The notes under the pieces: generated by a model
Database searches by the model: none
Told to the model about the DNA's origin: nothing
The model's input: only the letters and a program-made list of their open reading frames with translations
NCBI RefSeq assembly: GCF_001571365.1
Contig: NZ_BCTQ01000030.1
Coordinates: forward strand, 1 to 64,000
Direction: 5' to 3'
Length of the DNA: 64,000 bases
DNA from: Achromobacter denitrificans NBRC 15125
Lineage (GTDB): Bacteria; Pseudomonadota; Gammaproteobacteria; Burkholderiales; Burkholderiaceae_B
In this document: in pieces, positions 1-6,728 of the stretch
Layout of the letters: each line of letters starts with the position of its first letter
Position numbering within the stretch: position 1 is the first letter of the stretch
Made by a program: the position numbers and the translations under genes

Positions 1-435
1 GCGGGCGCGCTGGCGGCGCCCCTGGCCGGCCGCGTCGCCGACCGCCGCGGCCCCGCCCGCCTGGCCCGCCTGGGCGCCGCGCTGACCGCCCTGTCCTTCG
101 CCGCCATGGCGCTGCTGCCCCTGCTGCCGCCCGCGGCCGCGCTGTGGCTGATCGCCGCCAGCGCCGTCGGCTTCGACCTGGGCATCCAGATGTCGCTGAT
201 CGCCCACCAGAGCATCGTGTACGGCCTGGATCCCGCGGCGCGCAGCCGCCTGAACGCGGTGCTCATGACCGGCGTGTTCGTCGGCATGGCGGCCGGCGGC
301 GCGCTGGGCAGCATGGCGCTGGCCCGCTGGGGCTGGACCGGCGTGACGGCGCTGGCCGCCGCGACGGCCATCGCCGCCCTGGCGCTGCGCGCCTCGCGCC
401 GGCGACCCGCGGCCGCCCTGCAATGCGAGGCCTGA
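1..435 (+). CDS. MFS transporter, C-terminal part (cut by window edge)
   Basis: The reading frame is open from base 1 and ends at TGA 433-435, giving the last 144 residues. It starts with a loop of the type A-G-R-V-A-D-R-R-G-P, the conserved basic loop between helices of major facilitator superfamily carriers. Four hydrophobic helices rich in Ala, Gly and Leu follow, then a short basic tail. The match to MFS efflux or uptake permeases is by motif and helix pattern only; the substrate cannot be inferred. The start lies outside the window. Confidence 0.8.
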   Translation, partial: AGALAAPLAGRVADRRGPARLARLGAALTALSFAAMALLPLLPPAAALWLIAASAVGFDLGIQMSLIAHQSIVYGLDPAARSRLNAVLMTGVFVGMAAGGALGSMALARWGWTGVTALAAATAIAALALRASRRRPAAALQCEA

Positions 436-490
436 CATCTCCGCGGGCCATGGCCGGGGCGCCTGATCGGGCCGGCCACGGCCGCCGCCC

Positions 491-593
491 GGCCTCGGCC
501 AGCGGGAACTTGGATAACCGGCGGAGCCACGCGTTCCACCAGGGCCTGGGCTTCGAAGAAACCGAGCGCGTGGTGTTCTTCCGCAAGCGCATC
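491..593 (+). pseudogene. Remnant of a GNAT (aminoglycoside-6'-type) acetyltransferase
   Basis: Only the C-terminal end of a GNAT acetyltransferase can be read. In one frame 491-511 gives GLGQREL; in the next frame 510-593 gives LDNRRSHAFHQGLGF followed by EETERVVFFRKRI. Family members have these two pieces joined by a few residues (typically A-S-D-T), so there is a short deletion with a frame change. No start or acetyl-CoA-binding region is visible upstream, and the frame then runs into the end of the convergent outer-membrane gene. It is best read as decayed. Confidence 0.65.
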
Positions 594-598
594 CGCCC

Positions 599-1708
599 TC
601 AACGCCAGGGGCTGCCCACCTGAATGTAGAAGGCGTTCTGGTCGCGGCTGTGCGCGATGTCCACGCCCACCGCCAGTCCGAGCTTGCTGGCGATCAGGTA
701 GCGGAATCCGGCGCCCACGCTGACCACGGTGGAGGCCTCGGAGAAGGTGTTCCATCGGCCGTAGGCCTTGCCCACGCCCGAGAATCCCAGCAGCGACCAG
801 CGCGGCGTGACGTTCCAGCGCAGTTCGACTTCGCCGGTCAGCGCGTCGCAGTCCTGGTAGCGGCCGCGCGAGACGCCCCGCAGGTCCACGTAGGGCTGCG
901 CGTAGAACGGCACGGCGCCGCGGGTGAATTGGCCATCGCCGCGCAGGCCCAGCGTCCATTTCGGCGCGACCGGAAACCAGGTATAGCCGCGCGCCCGGTA
1001 GTCTTCGAAGGTGGAATCGCTGCCCACCCATCCGCGCGCGAACTGCGCCTCGAACTCCGCGTAGGTGCCGCGGCTGGGATACAGCAGGTTGTCGCGGGTG
1101 TCGTAGTCCACGACCAGCCCGAGCTTGCCCACGTCGTTGCCGAATTCCGCCTGGGACAGTTCGTGCGCGGGTTCGCCGGTGAACCGGGTGTCCGAATGAA
1201 AATAGGTATAGCGCGGGCCGGCGTACCAGGGGGTGTCGCCCAGCCTGGCCAGCACCTGCTGCACCAGGGCCGTGCCTTTGATCTCGCAGCTGCGGCCATG
1301 GCTGGAGGCGCCGTAGTACTCCAGGTTGAACCGCCCATTGGCCAGCCCGCCCAGGTAGCGGTAGCGATCCCCGTCCCAGCTATGGAAATGGAACAGGCCG
1401 CCGCCGCGGCTGCCGTTCTCGGTGGCAAACCCTCCAACGCCGGTAATGTTCGGCGTCGAGACCTTGCCGTCCTGGCCGGCGCCGGACTCCCCTTCCGAAA
1501 AATGCAGGAGCATCACGCCGCCGCCGTACCCGACCGCCGGCTCTGTGATGATGACCGGCACGGGAAACACGCCGCTGTTGCGCAGCAGGAAGTGGCTGAG
1601 GTCGAGGCCCTCGCCCCCGCCGCCGTCCGCCGCGCCTTCGCTCAAGGCAGGCGCATGCATCGACAAGACGCCGAGCAGGCCGAAAGCGAAACGAATCCAT
1701 ATCCGCAT
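599..1708 (-). CDS. BamA/TamA (surface antigen D15)-type outer-membrane protein
   Basis: A 369-residue protein with an N-terminal signal peptide (about residues 1-23, basic start then hydrophobic stretch ending A-L-S). The rest alternates short beta strands and Gly/Asp/Tyr-rich turns. It includes an early P-V-I-I-T-E-P-A-V-G-Y-G-G-G segment and a central V-D-Y-D-T-R-D-N-L-L-Y-P-S-R-G-T-Y motif, both typical of the Omp85/bacterial surface antigen barrel. There is no room for POTRA domains, so it is a barrel-only member. It probably sits in the outer membrane; its substrate is unknown. It stands alone, convergent with the decayed GNAT fragment. Confidence 0.75.
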   Translation of the reverse strand: MRIWIRFAFGLLGVLSMHAPALSEGAADGGGGEGLDLSHFLLRNSGVFPVPVIITEPAVGYGGGVMLLHFSEGESGAGQDGKVSTPNITGVGGFATENGSRGGGLFHFHSWDGDRYRYLGGLANGRFNLEYYGASSHGRSCEIKGTALVQQVLARLGDTPWYAGPRYTYFHSDTRFTGEPAHELSQAEFGNDVGKLGLVVDYDTRDNLLYPSRGTYAEFEAQFARGWVGSDSTFEDYRARGYTWFPVAPKWTLGLRGDGQFTRGAVPFYAQPYVDLRGVSRGRYQDCDALTGEVELRWNVTPRWSLLGFSGVGKAYGRWNTFSEASTVVSVGAGFRYLIASKLGLAVGVDIAHSRDQNAFYIQVGSPWR

Positions 1709-1779
1709 AGGGTTTTGTGGCGCAAGCGATTCTTGTCGACAGCCGACGACTCAGGAACAACATAGCACCAAATCCCGCT

Positions 1780-2553
1780 CTAGGCCGTCCTCGCGGGGGC
1801 CGGGCCGAATTTGCGATCGGTCTTGGCGTACCGGTCCAGCGCCTCGCGGTCCAGGATGGTCAGGCCGCCATAGCGCGTCTGCAACACGCCGGCGCGCGCC
1901 AGCCGCGTCAACGCGGCATTGCAGCGCTGGCGCGACACCCCGCAAAGACTGGCGATCTCCTCCTGCGAGATCTTCAGGCGCCCGTCCGTTCCCGAATGCG
2001 ACTCGGCCGCCAGCTGGGCCGCGACGGCGCGCGCCACCATGGTGTCGACGTCGAGCAGCACATTGCCGGTATAGCTCGCCATCAGCCAGTCCACCCGCTC
2101 CGCCAGGTGCTCCATCAAGGCCTTGGTGAACTCGATATTGTGGTTCCACAGCCATTCGCACGTGTCGCGCGGCAGGATCACCACGCGGCTGGGCCGCAAG
2201 GCCACCAGATCGTAGTCGAACCGCGCGCCGCGGATCATGGTGGCTTCGCCGAACCAGCTTCCCGTGCTGAAGCCGGCCAGCGACAGGGTCTTGCCGTCGG
2301 CGCCGCCCGACGACCATTTCACCAGGCCGTCGACCACCCCGTACCAGCCGGGCGAGCGCTCCCCGACGCGGAACAGGTATTCGCCCGTCCGCAGCGATAC
2401 CAGGCGCAGGCTGGCGCGGATCTCCTCGCGCTCGGCGTCCGGCAGGCCGTTGTACCAGGGCACGACGCCCAGCATCCTGTCCACCGCGCCCTGCGCCTTC
2501 CGCCGGCGCGCGCTCAATGCCTGGTCTCCCGTCTCCGCAGACGCCATGTCCAT
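1780..2553 (-). CDS. Crp/Fnr-family transcriptional regulator
   Basis: A 257-residue regulator with a cyclic-nucleotide-binding-type beta barrel (about residues 35-150, with G-E-Y-L-F-R-V-G-E and G-S-W-F-G-E motifs). A long dimer helix follows, then a winged helix-turn-helix near residues 195-240 (S-Q-E-E-I-A-S-L-C-G-V-S-R-Q-R). There is no N-terminal cysteine cluster, so it is not an oxygen-sensing FNR of the Fe-S type. It is divergent from the binding protein/BKACE/SDR operon, with a 138-bp spacer carrying two perfect palindromes. It is therefore the likely regulator of that operon and perhaps of itself; the effector is unknown. Confidence 0.9.
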   Translation of the reverse strand: MDMASAETGDQALSARRRKAQGAVDRMLGVVPWYNGLPDAEREEIRASLRLVSLRTGEYLFRVGERSPGWYGVVDGLVKWSSGGADGKTLSLAGFSTGSWFGEATMIRGARFDYDLVALRPSRVVILPRDTCEWLWNHNIEFTKALMEHLAERVDWLMASYTGNVLLDVDTMVARAVAAQLAAESHSGTDGRLKISQEEIASLCGVSRQRCNAALTRLARAGVLQTRYGGLTILDREALDRYAKTDRKFGPAPARTA

Positions 2554-2592
2554 CGCTTCCTCATCGCCGGCTGTGTGGTCCCGCCCAGGTAA

Positions 2593-2621
2593 ACCCTAGG
2601 GTGCTTTGTCACCATGGTGAC
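2593..2621. promoter_or_regulatory. Two perfect palindromes in a divergent promoter region
   Basis: The spacer between the Crp/Fnr-type regulator and the binding-protein gene contains ACCCTAGGGT (2593-2602) and GTCACCATGGTGAC (2608-2621). Both are perfect dyads, with centres about 17 bp apart. Neither resembles the E. coli CRP (TGTGA-N6-TCACA) or FNR (TTGAT-N4-ATCAA) sites exactly, although GTCAC/GTGAC contains the CRP-like TCAC/GTGA cores. They are good candidates for operators of the adjacent regulator. That role is inference from position. Confidence 0.45.
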
Positions 2622-2691
2622 TGTCCGCGCGACTGGCCCGGTCACAGAATAAGGGAGCCCGTCGGGCCAAAAAACATAAGAGGAGACAGCA

Positions 2692-3909
2692 ATGTTGTCA
2701 ATGTCGCGCGCCATGTCCGCCGCCGCAACCTGCGGTGCCATCCTGTTGGCGGGGCCGGGCGGCGCCCATGCGCAGTTCTCGGACGACGTCATACGGATCG
2801 GCTTCATTACCGACCTCTCCGGCGTGTATTCCGGCCCCGACGGCCCCGGCGGCGCCGAGGCCATCAAGATGGCGATCGAAGAGATGGGCGGCGCGATCGA
2901 CGGCAAGAAGATCGAACTCCTGGTCGCCGACCACCAGAACAAGGCCGACATCGCCTCGGCCAAGGCCCGGGAATGGTTCGACCAGCGCGGGCTGGACATG
3001 TTGATCGGCGGCACGAATTCCAGCACCGCCCTGGCCATGTCCAAGGTGGCCTCGGACAAGAAAAAGCCCATCATCGTGGTCGGCGCGGGCGCGCCGGCGC
3101 TGACCAACGAACAGTGCACGCCCTATACCCTCAACTACGCGTACGACACCGTCGCGCAGGCGCGCGGCACCGGCGGCGCCGTGGTCAAGACGGGCGGCAA
3201 GACCTGGTACTTCCTGACGGCGGACTACGCCTTCGGCACGGCGCTGCAAGCCGACACCACCAACGTGGTGCAGGCCGCCGGGGGCAAGGTCCTGGGCTCG
3301 GTCAAGCATCCGCTGTCCTCCAGCGACTTCTCCTCGTTCCTGCTGCAGGCGCAAAGCAGCAAGGCGGAGATCCTGGCCCTGGCCAACGCCGGCGCCGATG
3401 CCACCAACGCCATCAAGGCGGCCAACGAATTCGGCATCACCCAGACCATGAAGCTGGCCGGCATGATCATGTTCATCAACGACATCCACGCCATGGGGCT
3501 GGGCCCGACGCAAGGCATGTACCTCACGGACAGCTGGTACTGGAACGGCTCGGACGCGGCCCGCGCCTGGGGCCGCGAGTTCTACAAGCGGCGGCAGGCC
3601 ATGCCCTCGTCGCTGCAGGCCGCCGACTACTCGGCCGCGCTGCAATACCTGCGGGCGGTCAAGGCCACCGGCACGGACGACCCCGACCGCGTGCTCGCCC
3701 ACCTGCGCGCCAACAAGCTGAACGACATGTACATCAAGGACGGCGTGGTTCGCCCCGACGGCCGCGTCGTGCACGACATGTACCTGCTGCAGGTCAAGAC
3801 GCCCGAACAGTCCAAGGAACCCTGGGACTACTTCAACGTCGTGCAGACCATCGACGGCAACGAGGCCTTCACCAAGAAGGCGGAGAGCCGCTGCGCGCTG
3901 TGGAACTGA
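2692..3909 (+). CDS. ABC transporter substrate-binding protein (Peripla_BP_6, LivK type)
   Basis: A 405-residue protein with a signal peptide (about residues 1-27, ending A-H-A-Q) and the two-lobe type I periplasmic-binding fold of branched-chain-amino-acid/amide binding proteins. Its early part reads I-R-I-G-F-I-T-D-L-S-G-V-Y with G-G-A-E-A-I-K-M-A. The start is preceded by AGGAG at a good distance. No permease or ATPase genes follow; instead a BKACE-family lyase gene starts 38 bp downstream and then an SDR gene. This suggests it either borrows a transporter elsewhere or serves as a sensor. The ligand is unknown; a carboxylate or amino-acid-like metabolite fits the downstream enzymes. Confidence 0.88.
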   Translation: MLSMSRAMSAAATCGAILLAGPGGAHAQFSDDVIRIGFITDLSGVYSGPDGPGGAEAIKMAIEEMGGAIDGKKIELLVADHQNKADIASAKAREWFDQRGLDMLIGGTNSSTALAMSKVASDKKKPIIVVGAGAPALTNEQCTPYTLNYAYDTVAQARGTGGAVVKTGGKTWYFLTADYAFGTALQADTTNVVQAAGGKVLGSVKHPLSSSDFSSFLLQAQSSKAEILALANAGADATNAIKAANEFGITQTMKLAGMIMFINDIHAMGLGPTQGMYLTDSWYWNGSDAARAWGREFYKRRQAMPSSLQAADYSAALQYLRAVKATGTDDPDRVLAHLRANKLNDMYIKDGVVRPDGRVVHDMYLLQVKTPEQSKEPWDYFNVVQTIDGNEAFTKKAESRCALWN

Positions 3910-3947
3910 GCCGCGCCCGGCCCCACCGACACCCGAAAGAGAATCGA

Positions 3948-4862
3948 ATGTCCAAACGCAAAGTGATCGTGACCATCGCCCCCACCGGGGGCATGGCGTT
4001 CAAGAGCCAGAATCCCCACCTTCCGACCCAGCCCGACGAAATCGCCGAGGACGTCTACCGCTGCTACAACGCGGGCGCCAGCGTGGTGGCCCTGCACGCG
4101 CGCCGCCCCGACGACCAGGCCACCTGCGACGCGTCGATCTATCGCGACATGAACCGCCGCATCCGCGACCGCTGCGACATCGTCCTGAACAATTCCACGG
4201 GCGGCGGCGTGCACGGCGACATGGTCAAGGAAACATCGCCCGGCACCTGGGAAATCCTGTGGGAGGAACGGCTCAAGGGCATGGATGCGGGCGCCGAGAT
4301 GTGCACGCTGGACGCCACCACGCTGAACCTGGCCTTCGGCGAGCGCGAATACCTCATGAACACGCCCCTGAGCCGGGCCCGCGAACTGGCCGCCGGCATG
4401 AAGGCGCGCGGCATCAAGCCCGAGTGGGAAGTCTTCAGCCCCACGCACATCCTCCAGGACGCCACCACGCTCATCGACGAAGGCCTGGACGACGGCCCGC
4501 CTTTCATCAACCTGGTCATGAACGTGCACCGGAACTTCCAGAACGCCATGCCGTTCTCGCCGCGCCACCTGCAGATGATGGTGGACCTGCTGCCGAAGAA
4601 CAGCGTGTTCTGCGTCAGCGGCATCGGCCCCTCGCAACTGGAGGCGAACCTCAGCGCGCTGCTGCTGGGCGGCCACGCCCGCGTCGGCCTGGAAGACAAT
4701 CTTTACTACCGCCACGGCGAACTCGCCACCAACGTGCAGCTCACCGAGCGCATCGTGCGCATCATCCGCGAACTGGACATGGAGCCGGCCACGCCCGCCG
4801 AAGCCCGGGAAATCCTGGGCCTGCCCCGGACCGACGGCCCGCGGCCAGAATTCGCCGTGTAA
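3948..4862 (+). CDS. BKACE-family (3-keto-5-aminohexanoate cleavage-type) enzyme with a changed metal site
   Basis: A 304-residue TIM-barrel protein of the beta-keto acid cleavage enzyme family. These enzymes condense a beta-keto acid with acetyl-CoA and split it to acetoacetate and a CoA ester. Visible family features are V-T-I-A-P-T-G-G near the N terminus, N-S-T-G-G-G at residues 82-87 and V-G-L-E-D-N at 246-251, whose Glu is a metal ligand. The usual H-x-H metal pair is A48-L-H50 here, so the first His is missing. The start at 3948 has an AAAGAGA ribosome site; the next gene begins 17 bp after the stop. The substrate, and even activity, is uncertain because of the lost ligand. Confidence 0.85.
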   Translation: MSKRKVIVTIAPTGGMAFKSQNPHLPTQPDEIAEDVYRCYNAGASVVALHARRPDDQATCDASIYRDMNRRIRDRCDIVLNNSTGGGVHGDMVKETSPGTWEILWEERLKGMDAGAEMCTLDATTLNLAFGEREYLMNTPLSRARELAAGMKARGIKPEWEVFSPTHILQDATTLIDEGLDDGPPFINLVMNVHRNFQNAMPFSPRHLQMMVDLLPKNSVFCVSGIGPSQLEANLSALLLGGHARVGLEDNLYYRHGELATNVQLTERIVRIIRELDMEPATPAEAREILGLPRTDGPRPEFAV

Positions 4863-4879
4863 GGGAGGCGGCGGACATC

Positions 4880-5656
4880 ATGAGCGAATCACTGAAAGGC
4901 AAGCGCGTCCTCGTCACCGCGGGCGCCAACGGCATCGGGCTGGCGATCGCGCGCAGGTTCCTCGAATCCGGCGCCGAGGTCCACGCCTGCGACGTGGACG
5001 CGGCCGCCTGCCGCGCCGTCGAGGGCAGCCATCCGCGCCTGAGCGTAAGCGTGGCGGACGTCTCGTCCGAAGCGCAGGTGCAGGGCCTGTTCCGCGAGCT
5101 GTCCGCGAAATGGGGCAGGCTTGACGCGCTGATCAACAATGCCGGCGTGTCCGGCCCGACCAGCCGGCTCGAAGACACCACGCTGGAGGCCTGGCACCAC
5201 ACGCTGGAAGTCAACCTGACCGGCACCTTCCTGTGCGCGCGCAGCGCGGTGCCGCTGCTGCGGGCGGCCGGCGGCGGCGCCATCGTCAACATCTCTTCGG
5301 TGGCGGGGCGCCTGGGCTTCTCGCTGCGCACGCCCTACAGCGCCAGCAAGTTCGGCCTGGCCGGCCTGACGCAGACCTGGGCCATGGAGCTGGGCCCGTC
5401 CAACATCCGCGTCAATTCCGTGCTGCCGGGCGTGGTGGCCGGCGAGCGGGTCGAGCGCATCATCGCCGCGCGCGCCGACGCGGCCGGCGTCGGCAACGAC
5501 GAGATGCGCGCGCAATTGCTGTCCGGCGTTTCGCTGCGCCGCATGACGCGCCCGGAAGACGTGGCCGCCCAGGTCGCCTTCCTGTGCTCGGACGACGGCG
5601 CCATGATCAGCGGCCAGAGCATCTCGGTCTGCGGCAACGTGGAGCACCTCGGCTAG
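4880..5656 (+). CDS. Short-chain dehydrogenase/reductase
   Basis: A 258-residue classical SDR. It has a Rossmann nucleotide loop T-A-G-A-N-G-I-G (residues 15-22; the second residue is Ala rather than Gly), N-N-A-G near residue 88, the catalytic serine in N-I-S-S-V-A-G and Y-S-A-S-K near residue 153. Asp at the end of strand 2 (C-D-V-D) favours NAD over NADP. ATG 4880 follows AAGGGAGG closely. It is the third gene of the binding-protein/BKACE/SDR operon and probably oxidises a hydroxy-acid or alcohol intermediate; the substrate is unknown. Confidence 0.88.
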   Translation: MSESLKGKRVLVTAGANGIGLAIARRFLESGAEVHACDVDAAACRAVEGSHPRLSVSVADVSSEAQVQGLFRELSAKWGRLDALINNAGVSGPTSRLEDTTLEAWHHTLEVNLTGTFLCARSAVPLLRAAGGGAIVNISSVAGRLGFSLRTPYSASKFGLAGLTQTWAMELGPSNIRVNSVLPGVVAGERVERIIAARADAAGVGNDEMRAQLLSGVSLRRMTRPEDVAAQVAFLCSDDGAMISGQSISVCGNVEHLG

Positions 5657-5669
5657 CCGCGCCAAACCT

Positions 5670-5732
5670 TTGAGTTACATCAAGGTTAACCTCGGGTCCG
5701 GCCTCCCCGGACCCGTCCCCTTGCGCCATAAT
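5670..5732 (+). promoter_or_regulatory. FNR/ANR-like box and candidate promoter of the phosphoketolase operon
   Basis: TTGAG-TTAC-ATCAA at 5670-5683 matches the FNR/ANR consensus TTGAT-N4-ATCAA at nine of ten defined positions. A CATAAT hexamer at 5727-5732 could be the -10 element, with no recognisable -35. If transcription starts near 5739, the box centre lies about 62 bp upstream, a classic position for FNR-type activation. The first gene starts at 5822. The site is read directly; regulation by oxygen is inference. Confidence 0.5.
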
Positions 5733-5821
5733 CAGAATGCCGCGACACCCTGAGGCGTCGCGCGGGGCCGCTGGCGGCCTCTTCGGTTTCCCTCCACCCG
5801 GAACAGGCGGACCCGGCATTC

Positions 5822-6703
5822 ATGCAAAGACTGATCCTCCCTCTTCCCGGCAATGAAGGATTCGCGGCCCGGCTCGCCGCCCTGTGCGAGGGCGAACTCG
5901 GCGCCGTGGAGACCCGCCGCTTCCCGGACGGCGAAAGCTACGTGCGCCTGCACGGCGATCCGCAAGGACGCCCCGTGGACATCGTGTGCACGCTCGCCCA
6001 TCCGGACTCCGCCTTCCTGAGCCTGGTTTTCGCGGCCGACGCCGCGCGCGAGCTCGGCGCCACCGAGGTCAACCTGGTGGCGCCCTATCTGGCCTACATG
6101 CGCCAGGACAAGCGCTTCCATCCCGGCGAAAGCATCAGTTCGCTGTCGTTCGCGCGCCTGGTGTCGTCGACCTTCGACCGGCTGCTGACCGTCGATCCCC
6201 ACCTGCACCGCCACCCCTCGCTCGGGTCGCTCTACGCCATTCCCACCGCCACGCTGCATGCCGCGCCGCGCCTGGCCGACTGGATCGCCGCCAACGTGCC
6301 GGCGCCGCTGATCGTCGGGCCGGACGAGGAAAGCCAGCAATGGGCCGGCTCCATCGCCGCCCGCATCGGCGCGCCGGCAGTCGTGCTGCGCAAGACCCGC
6401 CGCGGCGATCGCCAGGTCGACATCGAGGTGCCCGATCTCTCGCCCTGGCGCGACCGCACGCCGGTGCTGGTGGACGATATCGCTTCGTCCGGCCGCACCC
6501 TGGTGGTGGCGGCCGGAAAACTCGCCGGCATGAAGCCGCCGCAATGCGTGGTCGTGCATGCCCTGTTCGCCGACGATGCCTGGGCCCAGGTATCCGGCTG
6601 CTTTGAACGCGTCGTGTCCACCGACACGGTGCCGCATCCCAGCAATCGCATCGAACTCGCCCCGCTGCTGGCCGACGCGCTCCTGCGCGGCCTGCGCGAT
6701 TGA
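5822..6703 (+). CDS. Ribose-phosphate diphosphokinase homologue (PRPP synthetase family)
   Basis: A 293-residue member of the PRPP synthetase family, which makes 5-phosphoribosyl diphosphate from ribose 5-phosphate and ATP. Visible motifs are R-R-F-P-D-G-E-S-Y (32-40), the catalytic flexible loop Y-L-A-Y-M-R-Q-D-K-R (89-98), D-P-H-L-H-R-H in place of the usual D-L-H-x-x-Q metal motif (125-131), and the phosphoribosyl-binding loop V-D-D-I-A-S-S-G-R-T-L (217-227). It is about 20 residues shorter than the housekeeping enzyme and lacks its classical regulatory segments. It is therefore probably a second, specialised enzyme. It is first in the operon with phosphoketolase (25 bp downstream), beta-CASP hydrolase and AMP-phosphorylase-like genes. 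Confidence 0.85.
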   Translation: MQRLILPLPGNEGFAARLAALCEGELGAVETRRFPDGESYVRLHGDPQGRPVDIVCTLAHPDSAFLSLVFAADAARELGATEVNLVAPYLAYMRQDKRFHPGESISSLSFARLVSSTFDRLLTVDPHLHRHPSLGSLYAIPTATLHAAPRLADWIAANVPAPLIVGPDEESQQWAGSIAARIGAPAVVLRKTRRGDRQVDIEVPDLSPWRDRTPVLVDDIASSGRTLVVAAGKLAGMKPPQCVVVHALFADDAWAQVSGCFERVVSTDTVPHPSNRIELAPLLADALLRGLRD

Positions 6704-6728
6704 TCCCCGATTCCAAAGGAATACCGCG

